From assembly GCA_031973395.1 (NCBI GenBank), contig DALYDD010000014.1:1-31412 (forward strand): a stretch of 31,412 bases of DNA, read 5' to 3'. This stretch comes from DALYDD01 sp031973395 (GTDB taxonomy: Bacteria; Patescibacteriota; Minisyncoccia; Phycocordibacterales; CAIZLB01). Position numbers and translations under genes: made by a program. The notes under the pieces were generated by a model. The model saw nothing but the letters and a program-made list of their open reading frames with translations, was not told the DNA's origin and searched no databases. How positions within the stretch are numbered: position 1 is the first letter of the stretch; each line of letters starts with the position of its first letter. Positions 16,764 through 24,706 of the stretch are shown here, piece by piece.

Positions 16764-17157
16764 GTTTTCTGTAAAAGTCTAGGTAGGGCAAACCAAAAAA
16801 GCGTATTTCCAAAATAGTGCTCTATTTGGTCCTCGATTGACTGGAGGCCCCCTTTTTTGTAATATATGTAGCTGTACACCGTCATGATTGTTACACCGCT
16901 ACTGTTGTTATTCATATCCCTGCCCGAACGTTGAAAATTGAATACTAACCAAGCAAATATTCCAGGGCTCCGCCTTGTTCCGCCAATTCAGCTTTTCAGG
17001 ACCCTACATTGACTGACACCGATTCTTTGCTTTGTGTCGAACAAAAAGGGTGCTTTTATTTTCATTAATAAAGGCATTCTAAATAAAAGCAGAGAAATGG
17101 TTCAAAAGGTCTTCGACAGATCTTTTGGAAAATTAAAAACAACTGATTTGTTGTGGG

Positions 17158-17199
17158 CCCGATCTACTCCTTTATAGCAATATAAAAGAGTAGATCGGG
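17158..17199. repeat. 12-bp hairpin made of repeat copies 2 and 3
   Basis: CCCGATCTACTC (17158-17169) and its exact inverse (17188-17199) enclose 18 AT-rich bases. No U-run follows, so it is not a simple terminator. Copy 1 at 16752 could compete for the inverted arm. Confidence 0.7.
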
Positions 17200-17304
17200 T
17201 CTGCAATGGTCAGTATTAAAAACCCGAAGATAGCTAATACCTCACATTATTATCTTTATATATAAGAGGGATAACCTATCTTTAATCACAAAAAATTTAA
17301 CATT

Positions 17305-19176
17305 ATGAAGAAATTGCTTACAGCTGTAGTTGCTCTTGCTCTTGCGCTTACAGTAGTCGCTCCCGCGGCTGCTTCTGCTCAGGCATCAGCTTCTTACACG
17401 TTCAACGCTAACCTTACAATGGGTAGCCGAGGTGCTGATGTAGTTGCACTACAGACATTCCTCGAAGGAAAGGGCCTTCTTACAATCCCTGCTGGAACAG
17501 CTAAAGGTTACTTCGGTTCTATGACTCGAAGTGCACTCTCTGCTTACCAGACAATGAAAGGTATTACTCCTGCTGCTGGTTACTTCGGCCCGGTCACTCG
17601 AGCTGCGGTTATGGCTGACATGAGTACTGGTGGTTCAACTGGAACTCCAGGATGCCCTGCTGGTGCTATGTTCAATAGCGTAACTGGTCAATCATGTTCA
17701 GCAACTCCTGCTACACCTGGATGCCCTGCTGGCGCTTTGTACAACAGTGCTACAGGTCAGCCTTGTACATCTGGTCAGACTCCTATCGTCAACACTGGCG
17801 TAGAAGGATCTCTTGATGTTCGATTGGCTGCTACTCCTGCAGACAACGCTAACGTACAGACTCAGACTGATGTTCCTGTATACGGTCTTGAACTCAAGGC
17901 TCGACTTGCAGACGTCGCTGTTCAGACTGTTGACCTTCAGGTTTCAGTTTTGAACGGTTCATCTGCTGATAATCCTGGTACTTTCATCAATACGATCAAA
18001 GTATGGGATGGATCAACAGTTGTTGCTACAATCCCTGTGAATCAAACAACATTCACAAAGGATTCAAACTCTGTGTACTACGTTCGACTTTCTGGTCTTA
18101 ACTACGTAGTTCCTAAGGATGCTACTAAGTTCTTGACAGTAAGCTTCTCAACTAACTTGATTGACTCTGACCGAGTTGTAACTATCGATGGTTACCAGTC
18201 AGCTTCAATGCGAGTAGTTTCTGGAAACGGTGTTAACAGCTTCATTTCATTGGATACTCTTACAAAGAGTCATACATTTAAGAAGCCTGGTAACTCATCT
18301 GTAGTTGTAACTGTTGCGAATCCAGTTGTTCGATCTATGAACATCTACGCTTCATCAACAACTCTTGTAACTCCAGAACGAGTTACAATGACAACATTCA
18401 ACGTTAAGTCTTCAACTGGTGATTCAAAACTCACTAAAGTTGTCGTAACTGTAGCTTCATCTTCAGCTAACGCTGCTAAACTCAACTCAGTTGAGCTTTG
18501 GGATGGATCTACAATGATCACTTCTCGATCTGTTGCTGCCTCAGGAAACACAGTTACATTGGATAATATCCAATTGTCACTTCCTCGTGATGTCATCAAG
18601 ACTCTCACTTTGAAGGGTAACTTTGCTTCTAACGGTACAAACGGTTCTACTGTAAGTCTTTCAGTCACAAGCTTCGATTACGAACAGCCTAATGGTTCTA
18701 CTGTAGCTGCTGCATCTGCATCAGTAACAGGTGAAACTCATTACTTGCTCACATCAGCTGCTGAATTCAAACTTGCTGGTACTCCTACTGTTGTAGCTGC
18801 TGGTTCAAACGCTGCTGGTTCAACTACAAACTTGACTGCTGCATTTGATATCGACATTACTCCACGTGGAGGTACGATGTCAGTTCCTACTGTAACTTTG
18901 GTCTTCGCGACTACTACAGTTCAGGCTACTGCTATCACCAACGGTACTTCTGTAGTTGCTGATGTAAGTGTTGCTGGCGGTGCCACAACTCTTCCAGAAG
19001 GTACACCTACAAGAATCACTGCGTCTAAGTCACTTGGCCAGTCAGGTCTTGCGACAGAAGGTACATACTATGTATACGTTAAGAGCGTTGCATGGACAGT
19101 TGCCGGAAATGCTCAGACTCAGACTTGGGGTTGGGAAGAATACAAGACTCAGAACGGTGCATTCTTTAAGAAATAA
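17305..19176 (+). CDS. putative S-layer / surface protein with peptidoglycan-binding domain
   Basis: 623 residues. Signal peptide with cleavage likely after ASA (about 25). Residues 37-105 are a peptidoglycan-binding domain of PG_binding_1 type (LTMGSRGADVVALQTFL, GYFGSMTRSALSAYQ, YFGPVTRAAV). Two Cys-bounded repeats follow: C117-C131 (CPAGAMFNSVTGQSC) and C140-C154 (CPAGALYNSATGQPC). The rest is Thr/Ser/Val/Ala-rich beta sandwich material, typical of surface-layer proteins. Codon use is strongly biased, nearly all arginines being CGA, as expected for an abundant protein. A strong terminator follows. It probably forms or anchors the outer surface; a pilin-like or adhesin role is possible. Confidence 0.85.
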   Translation: MKKLLTAVVALALALTVVAPAAASAQASASYTFNANLTMGSRGADVVALQTFLEGKGLLTIPAGTAKGYFGSMTRSALSAYQTMKGITPAAGYFGPVTRAAVMADMSTGGSTGTPGCPAGAMFNSVTGQSCSATPATPGCPAGALYNSATGQPCTSGQTPIVNTGVEGSLDVRLAATPADNANVQTQTDVPVYGLELKARLADVAVQTVDLQVSVLNGSSADNPGTFINTIKVWDGSTVVATIPVNQTTFTKDSNSVYYVRLSGLNYVVPKDATKFLTVSFSTNLIDSDRVVTIDGYQSASMRVVSGNGVNSFISLDTLTKSHTFKKPGNSSVVVTVANPVVRSMNIYASSTTLVTPERVTMTTFNVKSSTGDSKLTKVVVTVASSSANAAKLNSVELWDGSTMITSRSVAASGNTVTLDNIQLSLPRDVIKTLTLKGNFASNGTNGSTVSLSVTSFDYEQPNGSTVAAASASVTGETHYLLTSAAEFKLAGTPTVVAAGSNAAGSTTNLTAAFDIDITPRGGTMSVPTVTLVFATTTVQATAITNGTSVVADVSVAGGATTLPEGTPTRITASKSLGQSGLATEGTYYVYVKSVAWTVAGNAQTQTWGWEEYKTQNGAFFKK

Positions 19177-19236
19177 TTCTTATTTCTCTAAGGATACTTC
19201 GAACTTCGGTTAAGTATCGATTCCTAGCTTAAAGCT

Positions 19237-19279
19237 AACAAAAACATCGACGCCAGAAATGGCGCTCGGTGTTTTTGTT
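19237..19279. terminator. terminator after the surface-protein gene
   Basis: AACAAAAACATCGACGCC pairs with GGCGCTCGGTGTTTTTGTT across AGAAAT. Symmetrical A and T tracts. It shares its outer arms with the terminators at 9066 and 10036. Confidence 0.85.
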
Positions 19280-19334
19280 TACCTGAATTTCATGAAAACT
19301 TTATCCAGAATTGATCAAAATTTAATGTGTCGGG

Positions 19335-19343
19335 TGCCATGAT
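19335..19343 (+). promoter_or_regulatory. extended -10 promoter, leaderless start predicted
   Basis: TGC then CATGAT (19338-19343), six bases before the ATG at 19350. TTGATC at 19311 is too far for a good -35. Confidence 0.4.
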
Positions 19344-19349
19344 ATCGGA

Positions 19350-22300
19350 ATGAAAAAGTATTTAGTTTTAGTCTTCGCTGCAGTAGCATTGCTTATTTGC
19401 ATGCTCCCTGAATCTGCTTTTGCTGCAGATATAAAAATTCAAACAAAACCGGGGGAGAAATATATTATTAGAGATACCTTATATGTTAAACCAGGTGATA
19501 GTTTAGAAATTACTGCAGGCAGTGAAATAGAAATATTGGCAGGTGCATATATTTATGTACAAGGGAATCTATTTATTGGAACCAATAGCAATCTCGATGG
19601 TCCGGCAAAATCAGTTAAAGTTAAAGTATTTGGATACAATACTGCTTTTCAGATAAATGGAGGACGGATGATTGCTGCAGGAATGGATTTTACGGGTAGA
19701 AAGTTTATTGACGCCTATAATGGTGCGCGAGTTGATATCAGTTCTTCCGAGCTCCATGATTTTAATTCTAATCTCACTAATCATACTTCCTTGCCCGCAT
19801 TCATAAGTATCTATAACCATAGTTCATTTGAACTGACCCACTCACTTATCGATAGTTTGAACACAACACCCACATCGAGTATCAGCCTCTCCGAGTTACC
19901 TAGGAGCTCGTTGATCGAAACGTATTCATACAGCTCCACCACCCTAGAATACGTTTCGATTCATTCAGATATCTCACGAGTTGTCTCCCAGACCTATCTC
20001 CAAAGCAAAACCCATCTTGAGAAAACGCAGATTCATAATTGTGATCAATGGTTTGTGGTCTACAGCAATAGTTCGCTGTCGGGAAGTGTAAACAAAGCCG
20101 ATTGCTCAGTGTTGGCACCAGGGGTATTCAATAATTCAACAAATACTATTACGTATGACTATAAACCTTGTTGCTCGTCGATTTTATTTATGCCTGGTCT
20201 CCAAGGTAGTCGTTTGTATCACAAAAAGCGTCTTGAGAATCAGTTATGGGAACCCAATCGCGAGGCTGATGTAAAAAGCTTATTTCTCGACGAATGGGGA
20301 AAGTCGGTGTTATCCAATATCTATACGCGAGACATTATTGAAAAAACGAATATATTGGGTCCGGTTGCAACCAAGTCGGTATATGAGTCTTTTGTACATT
20401 TTCTAAAGGGTATGGTTGCAGATAAATTAATAAAAGAATATGCCATTTTTCCTTATGACTGGCGATTTTCTGCAGATGATATCGTAAATGAAAATAAGCT
20501 TATTCCTCTCATTGAATCCTTGGCCAAAAAGTCTGAAAATGGGAAAGTTACTCTTGTTGCTCATAGTTATGGAGGTCTAGTGGCTAAATCCCTCATGACA
20601 AAATTAGATATGGCTGGCAAGGGTCAGCTTATCGATCACATCGTACTCGTAGGCACACCTGAAGCAGGTGCGCCAAAAGCACTCTTTACTCTTCTTCAAG
20701 GATATGGGCAAGGCTCTTTTACCGATTTCATAATGAACTCAAATACTTTAATGAACTTTGCTAAAAATATGCCCGCCGCATACGCACTCCTGCCCTCAAA
20801 GGTATATGCAAAAAATACCGCACTTTTCTTTAAGTCCAAAAATGATGAGTTTTTTTCTGAACATGTTTTGCCTAAACCAAACAAAGTACAGGACGCGATT
20901 GATTGGTTAGATATAAAGATGAAAGATATTCCAAATGGTGAAGTTTTCATTGATCCAAATATTGCCAATTCCGAAATATCACGCGTCAATATTTTATCTA
21001 AAGCAAATAATATATTGCAGCAAAAAGCCATGAATCTGCATGAAAAATACCAAATAACCGATTTTTCTCAGTGGCAACACCCTAGGGCTTGGTCAATCTC
21101 AGGGACAAATATCCAGACAGCTTCGGGTATGCATTATGTATATTCAAAGTGTGAGAAGATTGTTTGTACAGGAAGGATCACATTAACCGCCTGGCCATTT
21201 TATTCTACCGACGGCGACGGGACAGTTATCTTGGACTCATTTGCCAATCGCATTGGTACCACTACTCGTATTGATTTATCAGCACTTAATATTGCTCGCA
21301 AAACCAATATCAATCATGTCCGTATGTTGGAGTCTACTGATATTCAGAAAATAATTCGGCAAATTATCGTATCTGGTTTTGTGGCGTCCACTGAGCCCTT
21401 TGTGGTGGATGAAGGTAATATGCAAAAGTATGACAGATCTTTTCAGCGGATGATTATCGAAGGAAAAGTGGTTGGTGGAATTCAGGTTGAATATGATGGA
21501 AAAAGATACGCTACCGAAATATTAAAAAATGGAGAATCCTTTCAGATCATCGAAGATGTTCCGAATAGTTCGCTTGATGCACAAAATGGGTTCATTGAAA
21601 TCACCTCCGCTTCTCCAGCGCCACACCTTGCTTTTTCAAGCCTGGAGAATCAGAGGATTAATATCGAGATAGAAAGTGTGAAGTCTGATGCGAGTGGAGA
21701 TTTTTACGGTACTGTTTCCGGCAATACCGTAGATCACCCGAATGTTTCGGCTGGAACATATTATCGCTTCGAAAACATCTCAGCTCCTAGAAATGCAAAC
21801 ATTACATTCAATCAAGAGGAATCAACAATTGTCGTGGATACCAACAAAGATGGAGTAGGGGACAGGATATATCGTCCTATTGATACAACATTACCACATA
21901 CCCCAACCTCCACCCCGACAGAGATTACTGTGTTGTCCCTCGCGGATGATATCGACATTCTGATGAATCATATTGGACTCAAGGCTGATGCATTGAATGG
22001 GTTATTTGTTTACCCACTCCGAAAGACTTATGCACGCAAGCTTATTAAGCTAAATAATCACTTGCGAATTGTACAGATGCGGCTCAATAAGCTAGGAAAT
22101 ACAAATCTACAATTTACTAAAGCAGAATTAAAAACATTGAGGCAAGACATTGTTGTCTTTTCTGATGCATACCGGAGACTAAAAGAGCTCGAGCATGCGT
22201 ACGACAAGATTGTTATTCAGGCGGAGATGACTATCGCTAAGGGTGGCACAATAAGGGCGATCAATAAGGCTATTGTCAAAAAAGCTAATGCGGAGCTATA

Positions 22301-22379
22301 CCTTAGCGACCTATCGAAGATATTCGAGGTATACTCTGGGCTCGAAGATGAAATACTTGAGTTTTATGCCCGGCAATGA
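19350..22379 (+). CDS. large secreted LCAT-like acyltransferase/lipase
   Basis: 1009 residues. Signal peptide ends at about residue 25 (AFA). Residues 30-260 look like short repeated beta strands (a right-handed beta-helix-like adsorption domain). The catalytic domain (about 275-660) has LCAT-family marks: FMPGLQGSRL (oxyanion region, 280-289), FPYDWR (367-372), VAHSYGG with nucleophile Ser406, LVGTPEAGAP (433-442), DGDGTV with Asp623, and NHVRML with His656, in triad order. Residues 670-865 form beta-rich domains including DTNKDGVGDRIY, a Ca-binding-like loop. The C-terminal 140 residues are helical and Lys-rich. LCAT/PDAT/phospholipase relatives act on phospholipids or sterols; substrate here is unknown. 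The TGA stop lies inside the rplJ promoter. Confidence 0.85.
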   Translation: MKKYLVLVFAAVALLICMLPESAFAADIKIQTKPGEKYIIRDTLYVKPGDSLEITAGSEIEILAGAYIYVQGNLFIGTNSNLDGPAKSVKVKVFGYNTAFQINGGRMIAAGMDFTGRKFIDAYNGARVDISSSELHDFNSNLTNHTSLPAFISIYNHSSFELTHSLIDSLNTTPTSSISLSELPRSSLIETYSYSSTTLEYVSIHSDISRVVSQTYLQSKTHLEKTQIHNCDQWFVVYSNSSLSGSVNKADCSVLAPGVFNNSTNTITYDYKPCCSSILFMPGLQGSRLYHKKRLENQLWEPNREADVKSLFLDEWGKSVLSNIYTRDIIEKTNILGPVATKSVYESFVHFLKGMVADKLIKEYAIFPYDWRFSADDIVNENKLIPLIESLAKKSENGKVTLVAHSYGGLVAKSLMTKLDMAGKGQLIDHIVLVGTPEAGAPKALFTLLQGYGQGSFTDFIMNSNTLMNFAKNMPAAYALLPSKVYAKNTALFFKSKNDEFFSEHVLPKPNKVQDAIDWLDIKMKDIPNGEVFIDPNIANSEISRVNILSKANNILQQKAMNLHEKYQITDFSQWQHPRAWSISGTNIQTASGMHYVYSKCEKIVCTGRITLTAWPFYSTDGDGTVILDSFANRIGTTTRIDLSALNIARKTNINHVRMLESTDIQKIIRQIIVSGFVASTEPFVVDEGNMQKYDRSFQRMIIEGKVVGGIQVEYDGKRYATEILKNGESFQIIEDVPNSSLDAQNGFIEITSASPAPHLAFSSLENQRINIEIESVKSDASGDFYGTVSGNTVDHPNVSAGTYYRFENISAPRNANITFNQEESTIVVDTNKDGVGDRIYRPIDTTLPHTPTSTPTEITVLSLADDIDILMNHIGLKADALNGLFVYPLRKTYARKLIKLNNHLRIVQMRLNKLGNTNLQFTKAELKTLRQDIVVFSDAYRRLKELEHAYDKIVIQAEMTIAKGGTIRAINKAIVKKANAELYLSDLSKIFEVYSGLEDEILEFYARQ

Positions 22380-22385
22380 TAGGAT
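22357..22385 (+). promoter_or_regulatory. promoter of rplJ-rplL
   Basis: TTGAGT (22357-22362), 17 bases, TAGGAT (22380-22385), with the TGA just before the box serving both as TGN extension and as the stop codon of the LCAT-like gene. It predicts a leader of about 195 bases. Confidence 0.6.
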
Positions 22386-22391
22386 CGTACC

Positions 22392-22586
22392 GAAAGGCTT
22401 CAAAGACCACGGGCTCGGATACACTCCAATAAGTCCTGTGCAGAAGTCGCCAAAACCCTTCAATCTCACGATTTTAGGACCTAGGCTACTACTCCTTTGA
22501 ACTGCCGATCTGGTATCGAACCAAAAGCGAAAGCTTTGAAACTCGGAACCGTCGGCTTTTTTCATGCCTTTCAAAAAACACAAACT
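22392..22586 (+). promoter_or_regulatory. structured rplJ leader with attenuator-like terminator
   Basis: A first hairpin pairs GGCTTC (22396-22401) with GAAGTC (22443-22448) and, inside, CACGGG (22408-22413) with CCTGTG (22435-22440), leaving a lopsided internal loop of six and two bases, as a kink-turn would. Further on GCCGAT (22504-22509) pairs with GTCGGC (22551-22556), followed by six T: a terminator-like stem that encloses the hairpin AAAGC-GAAA-GCTTT. By analogy with known L10 leaders, L10-L12 may bind it to control its own synthesis. Confidence 0.55.
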
Positions 22587-23081
22587 ATGGCAATTACAAA
22601 AACAAAAAAAGCAGACATAGTTGCAAAAGTATCTGATATCTTGAAGGATTCAAAATCAGTGGTCTTTGTTAACTTTAACAAAGTATCAGTTCTCGATATC
22701 ACAGGTATTCGTAAGCAACTTCGTGGTCAAGATGTAGGGTTTTATGTAGCAAAGAAAACTCTCATCAAGCGAGCTTTGGGCGATAGTTCTGTAGCCGGTG
22801 ATATGCCGGAATTACAAGGTGAGGTTGCAATGGTATACAGCCAGGATCTTTTGGCTCCAGCTCGAGAAATCTTTTCTTTCCAGAAAAGTCTCGAGAACAG
22901 AGTCAATATTCTCGGAGGTATCTTCGAAGGCGCATACAAAGATAAAGCCGGAATGGAAACAATCGCATTGATTCCATCACGACATACTTTGTACGCTCAG
23001 TTCGTCAATCTTATCAACTCTCCGATCCAAGGTTTGGTGCTCGCAGTAAATGCTATTGCTGAAAAGAAGCAAACGGCATAA
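22587..23081 (+). CDS. rplJ: ribosomal protein uL10
   Basis: Base of the ribosomal stalk; anchors bL12 dimers to 23S rRNA and uL11. 164 residues, normal length. Typical regions: KKADIVAKVSDILKDSKSVVFVNF, LRGQDVGFYVAKKTLIKRAL, VAMVYSQDLLAPAREIFSF, GGIFEGAYKDKAG, and the helical C-terminus LVLAVNAIAEKKQ that carries bL12. The start is the ATG at 22587, where the conserved helix begins. A structured leader precedes it. rplL follows 55 bases later. rplK and rplA are not adjacent and rpoB does not follow, so this is a reduced two-gene unit. Confidence 0.95.
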   Translation: MAITKTKKADIVAKVSDILKDSKSVVFVNFNKVSVLDITGIRKQLRGQDVGFYVAKKTLIKRALGDSSVAGDMPELQGEVAMVYSQDLLAPAREIFSFQKSLENRVNILGGIFEGAYKDKAGMETIALIPSRHTLYAQFVNLINSPIQGLVLAVNAIAEKKQTA

Positions 23082-23136
23082 TACGAAGAGTCAATCGCGA
23101 TCTCATTATTTAAAATTAGAAATTATTTATAAAACT

Positions 23137-23562
23137 ATGGAAGAAAATACAAATGCTCCCGCAACTGAAGCTGCAGAAGAAGCTGTCGTAGCAACTCCTG
23201 CTCAGTTCAAAACTGTTGTTGAAGCTATCGAAAAAATGTCAGTTCTTGAACTCCACGAACTCGTGAAGTTTCTAGAAAAGAAATTCGGCGTTTCAGCTGC
23301 TGCTGTCGCAGTCGCTGGTCCTGCCGCTGCTGGTCCTGCTGCTGAAGAGAAATCATTATTCGCAGTTCATCTCACGGATGCTGGTGCTCAGAAAATTGCA
23401 GTGATCAAGGTTGTTAAAGAAGCCCTTGGTCTTGGTCTTAAAGAAGCAAAAGACCTTGTTGATGCTGCCCCTTCATTGTTGAAGGATGGTGTTAAGAAGG
23501 AAGATGCTGAGGCTATGAAGAAGCAGCTTGAAGAAGCTGGAGGGAAGGTTGAGTTGAAATAA
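23137..23562 (+). CDS. rplL: ribosomal protein bL12 (L7/L12)
   Basis: Stalk protein that recruits translation GTPases. 141 residues against the usual 120-130. The N-terminal dimerisation part is MSVLELHELVKFLEKKFGV (about 34-52), preceded by an extra acidic Ala/Glu-rich stretch. An Ala/Pro/Gly hinge (VAVAGPAAAGPAAEE) leads to the C-terminal domain with KIAVIKVVKEALGLGLKEAKDLVDAAPSLLKDGV and EEAGGKVELK. The start ATG at 23137 has no Shine-Dalgarno. A 23-bp terminator starts 4 bases after the stop. Confidence 0.96.
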   Translation: MEENTNAPATEAAEEAVVATPAQFKTVVEAIEKMSVLELHELVKFLEKKFGVSAAAVAVAGPAAAGPAAEEKSLFAVHLTDAGAQKIAVIKVVKEALGLGLKEAKDLVDAAPSLLKDGVKKEDAEAMKKQLEEAGGKVELK

Positions 23563-23565
23563 AGA

Positions 23566-23618
23566 AAATATAAAACAGCTCCTTCCGGATTTATGCCGGA
23601 AGGAGCTGTTTTATATTT
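23566..23618. terminator. very strong bidirectional terminator after rplL
   Basis: A perfect 23-bp stem (23566-23588 with 23596-23618) on a 7-base loop, with A/T-rich ends that provide a U-tract in either direction. It closes rplJ-rplL. Confidence 0.92.
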
Positions 23619-23619
23619 A

Positions 23620-23628
23620 TGATAAAAT
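23620..23628 (+). promoter_or_regulatory. extended -10 promoter, leaderless start predicted
   Basis: TGA-TAAAAT (box 23623-23628) directly after the terminator, nine bases before the ATG at 23638. Identical to the ftsK box. Confidence 0.5.
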
Positions 23629-23637
23629 AATCCAATC

Positions 23638-24600
23638 ATGGAAAATAATATAGAAAACCAACAAACTTCACAAAACCAAAACCCTGTAGCAGCTGTCGTA
23701 TATCAATATCCCCAAAGCGGACCTTTTAGAAGAGTGTTCAGTTGTCTTATTGATCTCGTCCTGGTATCAATCATTTGGCTCATTTGTGGATCTGAGGCTT
23801 TTGGTGTATCTGGCAGTTGGAATTATAGTTCCGGTGCTCTCACGTCACATATTGTTTTTTTCAACCCTCTTAATGCTTTTTATCTCTTGCTCATATTTAT
23901 TGCCTATAGCACTGTCTTAGAATCAATATTTCAAAAAACACTCGGTCAATTTCTGACAGGACAAAAAGTAGTTAATGAAAACAAACAAAAACCAGGATTT
24001 GTAAAAGTCTTGGTAAGAAATATTTTCAAGATTGTCGACATGATTGTAAGTGTCCCGGTTTTCTTGTTCTCAAAAAAGAATCAGGTACTTGGAGACATGG
24101 TGGCAAAAACTTTTGTCATTAGAAAAAAACTCCTCGATTTGAATATTATTGCTGTTAATCGTAGTATCGCGCGCAAAATCTTTGCATGGCTATTTACTAT
24201 TTTCCTGGTATCTATGCTCGTCTTGACTGCTATATCCATTCCAAAAATAAAAGCTTTGAATGCGGCAGGTATCTCGATTATCAAAGACGTGCAGACACAG
24301 GTTCAGACAGGAGACATCGATGGCTTTTATCATTCGTTTGTCTCAGAGTATCAAGCAACTATTTCTTTGGAAGAATTTAGAAAAAATATTCTTGGGTCTG
24401 ATTTTCAAATTTTGACAAAAGATCTCAATCCGAGCGATATACACTTCTATGCTTGGGAATTTGTGGACGGCGAGGCCCGACTGCAGGGAACAGAGCGAGA
24501 GTCAAAGATCAAGCTCCATATTTTGAGAGATGAACAAGGGGTGTGGAAAATTATGACGGTCTCTATTACAGATCCGAGTGTAACCAAGGCCCGGAATTAG
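23638..24600 (+). CDS. RDD family membrane protein
   Basis: 320 residues. The RDD domain covers about 28-162: PFRRVFSCLIDLVLV (Arg31/32 and Asp39, the R and first D), helices at 36-50 and 78-95, FQKTLGQFLTGQKVV, then RNIFKIVDMIVSVPVFLF and QVLGDMVAKTFVIRK (Asp153). A further helix (181-201) anchors a soluble C-terminal domain of about 110 residues (VQTGDIDGFYHSFVSEYQATISLEEFRKN, ending GVWKIMTVSI). That part looks like an NTF2/DUF4878-type fold, by pattern only. RDD proteins have been linked to ion exchange in some bacteria, but function here is unknown. Confidence 0.82.
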   Translation: MENNIENQQTSQNQNPVAAVVYQYPQSGPFRRVFSCLIDLVLVSIIWLICGSEAFGVSGSWNYSSGALTSHIVFFNPLNAFYLLLIFIAYSTVLESIFQKTLGQFLTGQKVVNENKQKPGFVKVLVRNIFKIVDMIVSVPVFLFSKKNQVLGDMVAKTFVIRKKLLDLNIIAVNRSIARKIFAWLFTIFLVSMLVLTAISIPKIKALNAAGISIIKDVQTQVQTGDIDGFYHSFVSEYQATISLEEFRKNILGSDFQILTKDLNPSDIHFYAWEFVDGEARLQGTERESKIKLHILRDEQGVWKIMTVSITDPSVTKARN

Positions 24601-24658
24601 GTCCCTAAATAGTGTATGCTGGGATAAAACAGACCGGGTCCCACGATGACAAGAAATA

Positions 24659-24667
24659 TGCTACATT
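24659..24667 (+). promoter_or_regulatory. extended -10 promoter
   Basis: TGC then TACATT (24662-24667). It predicts a leader of about 33 bases for the gene at 24707. Confidence 0.4.
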
Positions 24668-24706
24668 TATAGATACCAAAACAAAGACCAAATACCACAG
24701 ACCTAT

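Larger units (their letters stand above)
16706..17304 (+). other. 600-base non-coding, highly structured region upstream of the surface-protein gene
   Basis: No convincing gene. It contains a 9-bp hairpin with TTGACA on both arms right after the previous stop (16706-16731); a hairpin CCAAAATAG/CTATTTGG near 16809-16829; an 11-bp stem TGCTTTTATTT/AAATAAAAGCA around 17050-17091; a bulged stem around 17101-17129; and a 12-bp hairpin at 17158-17199 whose arm also occurs at 16752-16763. It may be a long leader of the strongly expressed gene at 17305, or an independent RNA. No known structured-RNA signature (RNase P, tmRNA, SRP) was recognised. Confidence 0.5.

Noticed and set aside
16658..16915. 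Reverse-strand frame of 85 residues (starts MNNNSSG or MTVYSYIYY)
   Set aside because: It overlaps the end of the forward winged-helix gene, and the overlapping 16621-16812 frame is equally open. No family recognised, and no promoter of the kind seen elsewhere. Low odds, but worth a homology search.
22377..22382. Alternative genetic code with TGA as a sense codon
   Set aside because: glyS, metG, recA, ftsK and the ribosomal protein genes are full length with no internal TGA, which would be frequent if it coded for glycine.
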